Below are positions 51,244 to 60,319 of a stretch of DNA of 64,000 bases, one piece after another; the first letter of the stretch is position 1; the number at the start of each line of letters is the position of its first letter. Where the stretch lies: NCBI GenBank assembly GCA_965641885.1, contig OZ282574.1:1550001-1614000 (forward strand), given 5' to 3'. Source of the DNA: Pseudophaeobacter sp965641885 (GTDB lineage: Bacteria; Pseudomonadota; Alphaproteobacteria; Rhodobacterales; Rhodobacteraceae). The notes under the pieces are model-generated. The model saw only the letters and a list, made by a program, of their open reading frames with translations. It was not told the origin of the DNA and ran no database searches. The translations under genes were made by a program, and so were the position numbers.

Positions 51244-52575
51244 ATGCAGGTCACCGAGACGCTGAACGAAGGTCTGAAACGCGGCTACGCCATCACGGTA
51301 ACTGCTGCCGAGTTGGACGCGAAGGTCAATGAAAAGCTGGTTGAATCGCAGCCAGAAATCGAAATGAAGGGCTTTCGCAAAGGCAAAGTGCCTATGGCTC
51401 TGCTGAAAAAGCAGTTTGGTCAGCGCATGATTGGCGAAGCGATGCAGGAAGCCATCGATGGCGCCATGAACACGCATTTCGAGGACAGCGGTGACCGTCC
51501 TGCCATGCAGCCCGACGTCCAGATGACCAACGACGACTGGAAAGAAGGCGACGACGTAGAAGTCAACATGACCTACGAAGCCCTGCCTGCGATTCCTGAG
51601 GTCGACCTCTCCGGTGTGACCCTTGAGAAACTGGTTGTGAAAGCCGAAGAAGAGGCCGTCACTGAAGCGCTGGAAAACCTGGCTGAAAACGCCCAGGATT
51701 TTGAAGCCCGCGCCGAAGGTGCTGCTGCTGAAGATGGCGATCAGGTTGTCATCGACTTCCTTGGTAAAGTTGACGGCGAGGCCTTTGAAGGCGGCGCGGC
51801 TGACGACTACCCACTGGTTCTGGGCTCCAACTCTTTCATCCCCGGCTTTGAAGAGCAGCTGGTTGGCGTGAAGACCGGCGACGAAAAAGACGTCTCCGTG
51901 ACCTTCCCCGAAGAGTACCAGGCCGAGCATCTTGCCGGCAAAGAAGCCGTTTTCTCCTGCACCATCAAAGAGGTCAAAGCCCCCAAAGCGGCCGAGATCA
52001 ACGACGAGATGGCAAAGAAATTCGGCGCCGAAGACCTGGATGCTCTGAAGGTTCAGATCCGTGAACGCCTGGAGGCCGAATATGCCGGTGCTGCCCGCGC
52101 TGTCATGAAGCGTGCCACTCTGGACAAGCTGGACGAGCTGGTGTCCTTTGATCTGCCCCCGTCGCTGGTCGAAGCCGAAGCCAAGCAGATCGCGCATCAG
52201 CTGTGGCATGAGGATCACCCAGAGGTCGAAGGTCATGACCACGCTGAGGTCGAGACCACTGAAGAGCACACCAAGCTTGCTGAGCGCCGCGTGCGTCTGG
52301 GCCTGCTGTTGGCAGAACTCGGCCAGAAAGCTGAAGTCGAAGTGACCGACGCTGAAATGACCCAGGCGATCATGGCGCAGGCGCGTCAGTACCCTGGCCA
52401 GGAGCGTCAGTTCTTTGAGTTCATTCAGCAGAACGCTCAGATGCAGCAGCAGCTGCGTGCGCCTCTGTTTGAAGACAAAGTCATCGATCACCTGTTTGAG
52501 CAGGCTTCGGTTGAAGAAAAAGAAGTCTCCAAAGACGATCTGCAAAAAGCCGTTGAGGCTTTGGAAGAAGAGTAA
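51244..52575 (+). CDS. tig: trigger factor chaperone
   Basis: The product is 443 residues from the ATG at 51244 (MQVTETLNEGLKRGY). The ribosome-binding N-terminal domain has the KGFRKGKVPMALLKK signature that docks on ribosomal protein L23. An FKBP-type prolyl isomerase domain follows at about 160-245 (VVIDFLGKVDGEAFEGG, IPGFEEQL), then a long helical, acidic C-terminal chaperone domain. It assists folding of nascent chains. Codon use is that of a highly expressed gene. It is monocistronic, with a strong terminator. Confidence 0.95.
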   Translation: MQVTETLNEGLKRGYAITVTAAELDAKVNEKLVESQPEIEMKGFRKGKVPMALLKKQFGQRMIGEAMQEAIDGAMNTHFEDSGDRPAMQPDVQMTNDDWKEGDDVEVNMTYEALPAIPEVDLSGVTLEKLVVKAEEEAVTEALENLAENAQDFEARAEGAAAEDGDQVVIDFLGKVDGEAFEGGAADDYPLVLGSNSFIPGFEEQLVGVKTGDEKDVSVTFPEEYQAEHLAGKEAVFSCTIKEVKAPKAAEINDEMAKKFGAEDLDALKVQIRERLEAEYAGAARAVMKRATLDKLDELVSFDLPPSLVEAEAKQIAHQLWHEDHPEVEGHDHAEVETTEEHTKLAERRVRLGLLLAELGQKAEVEVTDAEMTQAIMAQARQYPGQERQFFEFIQQNAQMQQQLRAPLFEDKVIDHLFEQASVEEKEVSKDDLQKAVEALEEE

Positions 52576-52600
52576 ACCACTCTCACTTGATGTTTTGTTG

Positions 52601-52626
52601 AAAGGCCGCCTTCGGGCGGCCTTTTT
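52601..52626 (+). terminator. terminator after trigger factor
   Basis: AAAGGCCGCC pairs with GGCGGCCTTT around TTCG (a stable tetraloop) and runs into TTTTT. Confidence 0.9.
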
Positions 52627-52790
52627 GCGTTTCTGCTGGCGGTATCCTTTCTGAAAAGGCCCTATTAAAGGGGGATTGCAGGCTAATATCTGTTTTAATT
52701 CATTTGGGTATCCGTTTCTCTAATGCTCCTAATAGGTTCGTAATACTTCTGGCTCAAGCTGCGGTTGAAAGTAATCAACAGGGCATCACC

Positions 52791-55235
52791 ATGACTGTTA
52801 AAGCGACGCAAAAGAAGCGGCGGTTTTCGCTGGCCAACATGAAAACCAAAACAAAAGTGATTTCAGTAGCGCTGTTTCCGCTCATACTGGTTGCTGGAGT
52901 GGGCGTTCTGACGGTCGTTGACCTTGAAAAAATGTCGGAAACTGCGAAGTGGGTTGAACATACCCAAACCGCGCTGACCAAATCGGTTCAGATCAAAGCG
53001 TCCGGGCTCGAGATGGAAGCAGGGCTTCGCGGCTATCTTCTTGCGGGCCAGGACCAGTATCTGGAGCCATATGAAAAGGGCTCTGCTGAGACGTTTACGG
53101 CCCTGGCCGAGCTGCGTGAGGAAGTCAGTCACATCCCTGAACAGGTCGAACGATTGACGCAGGCCGAGGATGCGCTGCGGGAATGGCAGACTGACGTAGC
53201 TGAAAGCTCGATCCAGTTGCGCCGTGAAATCGGTGATGCCCTGACGATGAATGACATGGCCGCCGAAGTGAAAAAGGCCAAAGGCAAGACTTTCTTTGAT
53301 GCGTTTCGGGCCGAGATTGTAAGCTTCATTGACGATGAAGAAGTTCTGTTGGCAGATCGCCGTCAGGTCTTTGGCACCTTGGTGAAGACAGGTATCGGCG
53401 GCCCCGACTACATTTTGAGTTCGCTCGAAGCCGTTGAGTTGGCACATTCGGTGATCAGCGAGGCCAAGGATCTATTGGGCGCGGCCGTGAGCATGGAATC
53501 CGGCATGCGCGGCTTTCTTTTGTCTGGAGATCCTGAGTTTCTGGAACCCTATACTGCGGGTGGAGAACAGTTTGATCAATTGATCGCTAGCCTGATGGAG
53601 AAGTCTAGCGAGCGTTTGATCCAGATGAATCGCCTCACCAAGATCGCACAAATCATTGCTGACTGGAGAGAACAGGCGGTTGGCCCCATTCTTGAGATGC
53701 GTCGCGAAATTGGCGATGCCATGACGATGGATGACATGGCTGACCTGGTCCGCGAGGGACGCGGTGCTTTGTATTTTGACCGCTTCACCGAAACAATGGA
53801 GACCTTCCAAACGGAAGAAGAGGCCCTGATGGAGATGCAGCAGGAGGAGAACCGTGAAATCTCTGAGTTCACGCAAACCATCATCCCAGTCGCGATTGGT
53901 GTCGCTATTCTGTTGGGCGGCATGTTTGCCTTGATCATCGGGACCAGTCTTGCCCGGGCGGTCAATCAGGTGACGCAGTCGATGAAAGGGCTTGCCGGGG
54001 GCAACAACGCTGTCGAAATTCGGGGGCAGGAGCGTGGCGACGAAGTCGGAGAGATGGCCCGCGCGCTCGAGGTGTTCCGCGATGCTCTGGTTGAGATGCA
54101 GGAAAAGGAAAAGCAGAAAGCCGAGGGCCGGGACGCAGAACTTAACCGCGTGGTCGAAGAGCTGAGCACCAAACTTGCGCTGCTGTCACAGGGTAATCTT
54201 CAGATCCAGATTGAAGAGCGATTTCCAGACGACTATGAAATGCTGCGCAGCGATTTCAACAATACAGTCACGAACCTGCACGGTATTGTGGGGGATGTTA
54301 TGGATACCTCGGGGAGTATCGCAAATGGGGCGGTTGAGATCAGTCAGGCCTCTGAGGATCTGTCGCATCGTACCGAAAGCCAGGCGGCGACACTGGAAGA
54401 AACCGCAGCCGCGCTGGATGAGCTGACGGCTTCGGTGAAATCTGCAGCAGAAGGTGCGAAAGCGGTAGAAGCGACGATGGAGAGTGCCCGCATTGAGGCC
54501 GAGAGCAGCGATGAGGTTGTGCAGAAAGCCGTCGCGGCTATGACCGAGATCGAACAATCCTCTGCCAGTATCTCGCAGATTATTTCGGTGATTGATGACA
54601 TTGCTTTCCAAACGAACCTTTTGGCCTTGAACGCAGGGGTCGAAGCCGCACGGGCCGGGGAGGCGGGGCGTGGTTTTGCTGTGGTCGCAAGCGAAGTGCG
54701 GGCTCTGGCACAGCGCTCTTCGGGTGCTGCGATGGAAATCAAGACGCTGATTGATGACAGCTCGAAACAAGTTGGGCGGGGTGTGGACCTGGTTGGCCAG
54801 GCAGGCGAAGCCTTGCAGAATATTGTGACGCAGGTCAGTCAGATTTCCATACAGGTCTCCGGCATCGCCGAAGGCGCGGCGGAGCAATCTACGGGCCTGA
54901 ACGAGATAAACTCGGGCATGTCGCAACTGGATCAGGTGACCCAGCAAAACGCCGCAATGGTAGAGGAGTCCACAGCTGCAAGCCTGCTCCTGAAGGCAGA
55001 TGCAGGCAAACTGACCGAACTGATGGGCAATTTCGAGATCTCTGGCCAAAGCAGCCGACAATCCGCAGAGGTCATGGACGGCTTGGCTGAGGTGCCCAGT
55101 GCGCACGGCGATCCCAGTGCGCACGTCGATCTCGGAGATATCGACATGGGGGAAGGTTGGGACACGTCCTTGGATGAGGAACCCCCAAGGGCCGCGACTG
55201 GCACAGATAATGCCCGGGGCTGGGAAGACTTCTGA
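52791..55235 (+). CDS. methyl-accepting chemotaxis protein with duplicated CHASE3-like sensor
   Basis: The product is 814 residues from the ATG at 52791. A transmembrane helix (about 23-45) is followed by two CHASE3-like helical modules (71-190 and 231-350) that align at an offset of exactly 160 residues, e.g. REIGDALTMNDMA and REIGDAMTMDDMA. A second transmembrane helix lies at about 364-385, then HAMP (about 390-440), a second HAMP-like region and the MCP signalling domain, with its hairpin tip in GVEAARAGEAGRGFAVVASE. The last five residues, GWEDF, resemble the NWETF pentapeptide that tethers CheR and CheB in high-abundance receptors. It senses an unknown signal; no che genes are nearby. 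Confidence 0.93.
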   Translation: MTVKATQKKRRFSLANMKTKTKVISVALFPLILVAGVGVLTVVDLEKMSETAKWVEHTQTALTKSVQIKASGLEMEAGLRGYLLAGQDQYLEPYEKGSAETFTALAELREEVSHIPEQVERLTQAEDALREWQTDVAESSIQLRREIGDALTMNDMAAEVKKAKGKTFFDAFRAEIVSFIDDEEVLLADRRQVFGTLVKTGIGGPDYILSSLEAVELAHSVISEAKDLLGAAVSMESGMRGFLLSGDPEFLEPYTAGGEQFDQLIASLMEKSSERLIQMNRLTKIAQIIADWREQAVGPILEMRREIGDAMTMDDMADLVREGRGALYFDRFTETMETFQTEEEALMEMQQEENREISEFTQTIIPVAIGVAILLGGMFALIIGTSLARAVNQVTQSMKGLAGGNNAVEIRGQERGDEVGEMARALEVFRDALVEMQEKEKQKAEGRDAELNRVVEELSTKLALLSQGNLQIQIEERFPDDYEMLRSDFNNTVTNLHGIVGDVMDTSGSIANGAVEISQASEDLSHRTESQAATLEETAAALDELTASVKSAAEGAKAVEATMESARIEAESSDEVVQKAVAAMTEIEQSSASISQIISVIDDIAFQTNLLALNAGVEAARAGEAGRGFAVVASEVRALAQRSSGAAMEIKTLIDDSSKQVGRGVDLVGQAGEALQNIVTQVSQISIQVSGIAEGAAEQSTGLNEINSGMSQLDQVTQQNAAMVEESTAASLLLKADAGKLTELMGNFEISGQSSRQSAEVMDGLAEVPSAHGDPSAHVDLGDIDMGEGWDTSLDEEPPRAATGTDNARGWEDF
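53001..53840 (+). repeat. in-gene duplication encoding two 120-residue sensor modules
   Basis: Codons 71-190 (53001-53360) and 231-350 (53481-53840) encode related modules exactly 160 codons apart, with matches such as GLRGYLLAG/GMRGFLLSG, LEPY/LEPY and RREIGDA/RREIGDA. The DNA has diverged, so the duplication is old. Confidence 0.8.
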
Positions 55236-55264
55236 CGCTCGTAGAAATCAGCGATGCAGTTCAG

Positions 55265-55299
55265 CAAAAAGGGCCCCGAGGTGATCAGGGCCCTTTTTG
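55265..55299 (+). terminator. terminator between the chemoreceptor gene and the convergent nucleotidase gene
   Basis: AAAAAGGGCCC pairs with GGGCCCTTTTT; T runs on both strands make it bidirectional. Confidence 0.88.
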
Positions 55300-55323
55300 T
55301 CGTTTGAGAGGTTATTTGAGGCA

Positions 55324-57282
55324 CTAAAGGTTGATCCGGAACCGGGAAAATCCGTCCGGCCCGTCACCTGCGGGGGTGATGCGAACCCCCTGGACGTCCT
55401 TTGCATAGGCGCTTGCCTTGGGGCCAGTGTCGAACAGCACGCTTGTGTCGGGAAGCGGAGCAAAGCTCCAATTGGCATCGGCACGGGGACTGATGGTGCC
55501 CTTTTCCACGATATAGCGCACGATGACATCACGGTTGGTGTCCGGCCCTTCAAAGACCACAGTGTCTCCCTTGGCACCTGGGAAATCGCCACCACCGGAG
55601 GCACGATAGTTGTTGGTGGCTACGATAAACTGCGCGTCCGGATCAATCGGCGCTCCGTTGAAGAGGAGATTGACAATGCGGTTGGCCTCAGGGTTTTGCA
55701 GCACGCCCTTGGCGCTGAATTTTGAGGGTTGGCTCAGATCTATCTGATAGCTGACCCCATCCATCACATCAAAATTGTAGCTCGGGAAGGCAGGGTTGAG
55801 CAGCAGCTGATCCGCCTTTCCCGCCTCGACCTGATTAAAGATCCCGGCAGAGCGTTCGAGCCAGTCTTTGACCTCGGCACCGGTGACCAGCACGGCGCGG
55901 GCCGTGTTGGGATAGAGGTAGAGGTCTGAGACATTCTTGATGGCCACATCGCCTTTGGGCACATCAGTGAAATATTCCGGGCCACCGCGCCCGCCTGCCT
56001 TAAAGGGTGCAGCGGCAGAGAGGATTGGCAGGCCTTCGTATTTGGTGCCTTGCATCATTTGAGCGATGTACCAGCTTTGGGCGATCGAGACGATCTGAAC
56101 CGAAGGATCATCCGCGACCAGGGCAAAATAGCTATGCAGGGGGGCATCGGTCTTGCCAACCGCGCGGCGGATATAGGCAAGTGTTTCTTCATGCTCTTGT
56201 GCAGTGGCGGCCAGAACCCTGGCATCGCTTTGCACCAGTGGGGTGATGGACCGGTCGTCATTGCGCTTGGAAATGGGCCGGGCCTCTGAGGCATGGCCCA
56301 CAACACGCCAGCCGCCGGCATCGCGCTCCAGCATCAGATCAATCAGGCCGAGATGGCTGCCCCAATACCCGCCCATGGTTGCGGGCTTGCCGTGCAGGGT
56401 GCCGACAAGGGCATTGATGCCGTCAATCCCCTCATAGCGCGATGAGGGGAAAACCAGATGGCTGTGGCCGGTCATGATTGCATCAATGCCTTCGATCGCG
56501 GCCAGGGGCAGGGAGGCGTTTTCCATGCCATCGCTTTCGCGGGCCTCAGCAATACCAGAATGCGACAGGGCGATGATGATATCGGCGCCTTTTTCTTTCA
56601 TCTCGGGGACATAGGCGCGGGCGGTTTGCAGGATGTCACGGGCCTGAACGCGTCCCTCCAGATGGCGACGATCCCAGTTCATCACCTGCGGCGGCACAAA
56701 GCCGATAAGGCCGATTTTGATGGCATGCTTTTGCCCGGCCCCGTCGGTGAGGTCGCGCTCCATCAGCACATAGGGCGGCAACAGGGTCTTGTCGTCGCGG
56801 GGTGTCGCACCTGTCTCTTTGGCGATATTGGCGCAGACCACAGGGAAATCCGCCCCTGCGAGGGATTTTATCAGGAACTCAAGCCCATAGTTGAACTCGT
56901 GATTGCCCAATGTGGAGGCGTCAAAGCCGACAGCATTCATTGCGGCAATGACAGGGTGCAGGTCTCCCTCTTTCATGCCACGCTCATAGGCAATGTAGTC
57001 CCCCATTGGGTTGCCCTGCAAAAAGTCGCCATTGTCGAGCAGCAGCGCATTGGTCGCCTCGGCGCGGATCTCTTTTATGATCGAGGCCGTCCGGGCAAGT
57101 CCGACAGTGTCGCGGGGCGTGTCGGCATAGTAGTCGTAGGGAAAGACATGCACATGCAGATCGGTGGTTTCCATCAGTCGCAGATGCACCTGATTGGTGG
57201 CCGCCTGCAGCGAAAACGGGTGCAGTGCAATGAGGCCGGCGCTCCCGGCAAGAAAAGACCGGCGGTCAAGAGTGAGCGGCAT
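55324..57282 (-). CDS. cpdB: 2',3'-cyclic-nucleotide 2'-phosphodiesterase/3'-nucleotidase (CpdB-like)
   Basis: The product is 652 residues from the ATG at 57282 (GGGAG upstream); an upstream in-frame codon would precede the signal. A twin-arginine signal (LDRRSFLAGSAGL) indicates folded export. The N-terminal metallophosphatase domain has ETTDLHVH, LDNGDFLQGNP, GNHEFNYG, ALSHSG and GHSHLVF, which hold the two-metal centre; the C-terminal 5'-nucleotidase domain has NYRASGGGDFPG near the end. It hydrolyses 2',3'-cyclic nucleotides and 3'-nucleotides in the periplasm for phosphate and nucleoside recovery. Typical CpdB length is about 650. Confidence 0.93.
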   Translation of the reverse strand: MPLTLDRRSFLAGSAGLIALHPFSLQAATNQVHLRLMETTDLHVHVFPYDYYADTPRDTVGLARTASIIKEIRAEATNALLLDNGDFLQGNPMGDYIAYERGMKEGDLHPVIAAMNAVGFDASTLGNHEFNYGLEFLIKSLAGADFPVVCANIAKETGATPRDDKTLLPPYVLMERDLTDGAGQKHAIKIGLIGFVPPQVMNWDRRHLEGRVQARDILQTARAYVPEMKEKGADIIIALSHSGIAEARESDGMENASLPLAAIEGIDAIMTGHSHLVFPSSRYEGIDGINALVGTLHGKPATMGGYWGSHLGLIDLMLERDAGGWRVVGHASEARPISKRNDDRSITPLVQSDARVLAATAQEHEETLAYIRRAVGKTDAPLHSYFALVADDPSVQIVSIAQSWYIAQMMQGTKYEGLPILSAAAPFKAGGRGGPEYFTDVPKGDVAIKNVSDLYLYPNTARAVLVTGAEVKDWLERSAGIFNQVEAGKADQLLLNPAFPSYNFDVMDGVSYQIDLSQPSKFSAKGVLQNPEANRIVNLLFNGAPIDPDAQFIVATNNYRASGGGDFPGAKGDTVVFEGPDTNRDVIVRYIVEKGTISPRADANWSFAPLPDTSVLFDTGPKASAYAKDVQGVRITPAGDGPDGFSRFRINL

Positions 57283-57380
57283 GAGTGTACTCCCAGTGTC
57301 ATTTGCTGTTGAACTACCCGGTAAGGATAACAGCAAAATGACAGCGATGCGCAACAATGTGAAAGGGTCTGCCGGGGCGT

Positions 57381-57872
57381 CTAGTCCACCAGTCCAGTTT
57401 CTTTCAGCATCCCGCGCCGCTTGGCCTCATGCCAATAGCCACGGGAATAGTGTTTGACCGCGGTATCATAGCTGCCATCCGACAAGAGCCAGGCGCCCCG
57501 CAGGTATTTCACCGAATATTCAAGGTTGGTATCGGCATCCAACAGGTCCTGGGGGGCGCCGGTAAACCCCATGGAGCGGGCGGTGGCGGGCAGGATTTGC
57601 AAAATTCCGTAATATGGCCGGTTTACGGCTGTGGGGCGATGGGTGCTTTCGCGTACGGCTAGACGATGCACCAGCGGACGCGGCACCTCGTAGTAGTCGC
57701 TCCAGCGGTTGATGGTCTTGCGCAACGCGGGGGTCTCATTTGGAAACAGCGGTGGCTCAAAGGCCTGTTCATGCGTTTGAGGCCGCTCTGCCGCAGGGCT
57801 GCAAGCAGACAAGCCCACCGGGAGCGCGACAAAGAGCTGTAAAAGATGCCGTCGATGCATTGAGCTACTCAC
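57381..57872 (-). CDS. lytic transglycosylase-like lipoprotein (SLT domain)
   Basis: The product is 163 residues from a GTG at 57872 (an ATG at 57860 is the alternative). The signal peptide ends in a lipobox (LPVGLSAC, Cys at about 24), so the mature protein is membrane anchored. The SLT domain has the catalytic Glu in LAVRESTHRP, YYGILQILPATARSMGF, LEYSVKYLRGA and a following AVKHYSRGYW. It would cleave peptidoglycan between MurNAc and GlcNAc. It is short for a transglycosylase. It lies about 100 bp upstream of cpdB on the same strand. Confidence 0.88.
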   Translation of the reverse strand: MSSSMHRRHLLQLFVALPVGLSACSPAAERPQTHEQAFEPPLFPNETPALRKTINRWSDYYEVPRPLVHRLAVRESTHRPTAVNRPYYGILQILPATARSMGFTGAPQDLLDADTNLEYSVKYLRGAWLLSDGSYDTAVKHYSRGYWHEAKRRGMLKETGLVD

Positions 57873-58139
57873 ACTTCACACTGAAAGAAACTGACTAGAT
57901 AGAAACCGGCCTGCAAGAATCTGGCCAGCAAGGCCTGATCTGTCAAAAACAGGTCAAGAAAAAGCGGGGTGGCACCCCCCTTGAAAACCTATCTGCACAA
58001 TAGCTGCGCGGCCAGTATGCGACCAGAGAGCGGCTCATCTGTCGGCGGGACTCCACCTATCTGTGAGGGGCGGTAATATTCCCCCAAGCTGCGCATCAAC
58101 TTGGAGGAAAGATTTTTGACGCCTTGTGTGTCTGAGGCC

Positions 58140-58511
58140 CTATTCGTAAACGGAATGACCACGTTGCTGCATGCATTGGATCAGGTAGTTCCGTTGCGCT
58201 TGTTTAACCTCAATGTCTCCGGCAGCTGCCCCTATTGCCGCCCCAATAAGCGCGCCAGCCAAGGCGGTTTCTTTGCTTTCGGTAGCACCCCCTAAGGCAC
58301 CAACGGTGCCGCCAACGGCTGCGGTTTTGCCGATATGACCCTGACCGATCCGGCGGGCCTCCGCGCGGCACTGGGCCTCATCACTGTTATAAGATGCAGA
58401 GAGCGGAGCGCTTGTCCGTAGGGGGGCCTCCAGAGGGACCGTCTCCTCACAGCCTGCTGTCAAAAACAAGAGGCAACTGCCTGCAACTGCAAAAACTAAT
58501 TTCTGCGCCAT
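58140..58511 (-). CDS. glycine-zipper lipoprotein
   Basis: The product is 123 residues from the ATG at 58511 (GGAG upstream); the longer frame is antisense to rplI. The signal peptide ends in a lipobox (FLTAGC). The mature part contains a glycine-zipper region (GGTVGALGGATESKE, then GALIGAAIGAAAGD at about 80-100) of the kind found in Rickettsia 17-kDa-antigen/Omp25-like outer-membrane lipoproteins. Probably an outer-membrane lipoprotein of unknown function. The Cys-containing ends (AQCRAE and IQCMQQ) could form a disulfide. Confidence 0.85.
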   Translation of the reverse strand: MAQKLVFAVAGSCLLFLTAGCEETVPLEAPLRTSAPLSASYNSDEAQCRAEARRIGQGHIGKTAAVGGTVGALGGATESKETALAGALIGAAIGAAAGDIEVKQAQRNYLIQCMQQRGHSVYE

Positions 58512-58628
58512 ATCTGGGCTCCTTTCAAACACGTTCCTGTTCGCTGGGCACAGGATAGAGCGGCAGGCTGCATACTGCCAGAGCGGTGATGAAAGTCTGA
58601 TTGTAAGCTGAGATCGCTGGCTGAAATG

Positions 58629-58658
58629 AAAAAAGGCCACCCTTATAAAGGGCGGCCT
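58629..58658 (-). terminator. terminator after rplI
   Basis: On the minus strand AGGCCGCCCTT pairs with AAGGGTGGCCT and is followed by TTTTTTC. Confidence 0.85.
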
Positions 58659-58686
58659 CTTCAATGGCATGTCTGATCGGTTGGGA

Positions 58687-59307
58687 TCAGGCGGTTGGTG
58701 CATCTTCTTCGGAAGCAACGGGGGCGTCGCCCTCGTCGTCGTCATCAGATGCAGCAGCGCCGAGATCGTCAAACAGTTCAGCGATTTCGAATTCAGCAGC
58801 GGCTTCCTCTTCGGCAGCGAGCTCCTGAATGGATTTGCCGGTCGCCTGGAGTTCAGCTTCTTCTGCCGAACGAGCAACGTTCAGTTTGATCTGAGCTTCA
58901 ACTTCGGGGTGCAGTTTGACCACAACGGTGTGCAGACCCAGGTCTTTGATCGGATCGATCAGGGCAACCTGTTTCTTGTCTACCGAGAAGCCATCAGCAG
59001 TTGCTGCTTCAGCCGCGTCACGAGGTGTGACGGAACCGTAGAGCGAACCCGAATCTGACGCGGAGCGAATCACAACGAATTGCTGACCGTCCAGCTTTTC
59101 AGCCAAAGCGGCTGCTTCTGCTTTTGTTTCCAGATTGCGTGCTTCCAGCTGCGCTTTCTGGACTTCAAATGCGGCCAGGTTGGCTTCCGATGCGACCTTG
59201 GCTTTCGCCTGGGGCAGCAGGAAGTTGCGGGCATATCCGGACTTAACGTCAACGACGTCGCCCATCTGGCCCAGTTTGGCTACACGCTCAAGAAGGATAA
59301 CTTGCAT
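58687..59307 (-). CDS. rplI: 50S ribosomal protein L9
   Basis: The product is 206 residues. The N-terminus (MQVILLERVAKLGQMGDVV) with the GYARNFLLP signature is L9; the C-terminal domain follows. Compared with about 149 residues in E. coli, it has an extra acidic tail of about 50 residues (Glu/Ala then DDDDEGD), which is usual in Rhodobacteraceae. It is the last gene of rpsF-rpsR-rplI, 11 bp after rpsR. Confidence 0.97.
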   Translation of the reverse strand: MQVILLERVAKLGQMGDVVDVKSGYARNFLLPQAKAKVASEANLAAFEVQKAQLEARNLETKAEAAALAEKLDGQQFVVIRSASDSGSLYGSVTPRDAAEAATADGFSVDKKQVALIDPIKDLGLHTVVVKLHPEVEAQIKLNVARSAEEAELQATGKSIQELAAEEEAAAEFEIAELFDDLGAAASDDDDEGDAPVASEEDAPTA

Positions 59308-59318
59308 TTGAGGTCTCC

Positions 59319-59546
59319 TTACTTAACAGCATAGGGCAGCAGGGCGAGGAAGCGGGCGCGTTTGATAGCACGGGCCAGTTCACGCTGCTTCTTTGCCGAA
59401 ACGGCGGTGATACGCGAGGGAACGATTTTGCCACGCTCAGAAACATAGCGCTGCAGAAGACGGGTGTCTTTGTAATCGATCTTCGGCGCGTTGTCGCCCG
59501 AGAAGGGGCACACTTTGCGACGGCGGAAAAATGGTTTGGCTGCCAT
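59319..59546 (-). CDS. rpsR: 30S ribosomal protein S18
   Basis: The product is 75 residues. It has the S18 core (DYKDTRLLQRYVSERGKI) and the basic C-terminus. It binds S6 on the 30S platform. It lies between rpsF and rplI in the conserved operon. Confidence 0.97.
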   Translation of the reverse strand: MAAKPFFRRRKVCPFSGDNAPKIDYKDTRLLQRYVSERGKIVPSRITAVSAKKQRELARAIKRARFLALLPYAVK

Positions 59547-59573
59547 GGGTTAGCGTCCTTTTCTCAAGCTAGA

Positions 59574-59927
59574 TCAACGACGCTCGCGACGGGTGTCGCG
59601 TTCGTCACGTTTCTGCATCTGGACCGAGGGTCCTTCGGCGTGCTCGTCGACCTTGATGGTCAGAACGCGCATCACGTCATCATGCAGGCGCATCAGGCGT
59701 TCCATTTCCTGGACAGCCGCTGCAGGTGCATCGGTGCGCAGGAAGGCATAGTGGCCCTTGCGGTTTTTGTTGATCTTATAGGCCATCGTTTTGACGCCCC
59801 AGTATTCACTGTCAACGAGCTTACCTTCGTTGTCAGCCAATACGGCACCAAAATGTTCGATCAGGCCTTCTGCTTGCGAGTTGGACAGGTCCTGACGCGC
59901 AATCATAACATGCTCATAGAGGGGCAT
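59574..59927 (-). CDS. rpsF: 30S ribosomal protein S6
   Basis: The product is 117 residues from the ATG at 59927, with GGAG upstream; the longer upstream frame is leader. The S6 core (MPLYEHVMIARQDLS, WGVKTMAYKINKNRKGHY) and the basic C-terminus are present. First gene of the rpsF-rpsR-rplI operon. Confidence 0.96.
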   Translation of the reverse strand: MPLYEHVMIARQDLSNSQAEGLIEHFGAVLADNEGKLVDSEYWGVKTMAYKINKNRKGHYAFLRTDAPAAAVQEMERLMRLHDDVMRVLTIKVDEHAEGPSVQMQKRDERDTRRERR

Positions 59928-60319
59928 GCGAACTCCAGTTTTTTTCAAGGCGCATTTCATAGACGGGGCGGTTGAGCCTTCCGCTGCCCTGTCACGAGAG
60001 TCTGCGCGGATCTGATGTGTCGCGGAAGGAGTGCCCCATATATCGGCTTTTGCGTAAAGAGCAAGGTGAAATGCCCCTCGCAGCTTTAGCGGGCCAAATG
60101 CTTTAGGACAGACATGCAAACGAATGCAAAGACCAGATGCGTTTACAGAAGGGTTTGCTGGCCCAAGGGCCTGGGGTCGTTCAGTCAAAGGCGGAATGTG
60201 GACGATTTTCCAATTTCTGCCCCACTGCAGCCGCATTCATCCCGTCAAACATAGTTAACAGAGCGTTAATAGCACGAGGCCGCGCCGGCAAACGGCATGC
60301 CGATAGTATGAGGTAAGAG
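59928..60319. other. divergent region between rpsF and a membrane-protein gene
   Basis: This holds the ribosomal-operon promoter and leader on the left and the start region of the gene at 60320 on the right. No gene is supported. Confidence 0.5.

Noticed and set aside
51187..52545. 452-codon minus-strand frame opposite trigger factor
   Set aside because: Antisense shadow; Phe/Leu/Gly-biased and unlike any protein, while tig on the other strand is certain.
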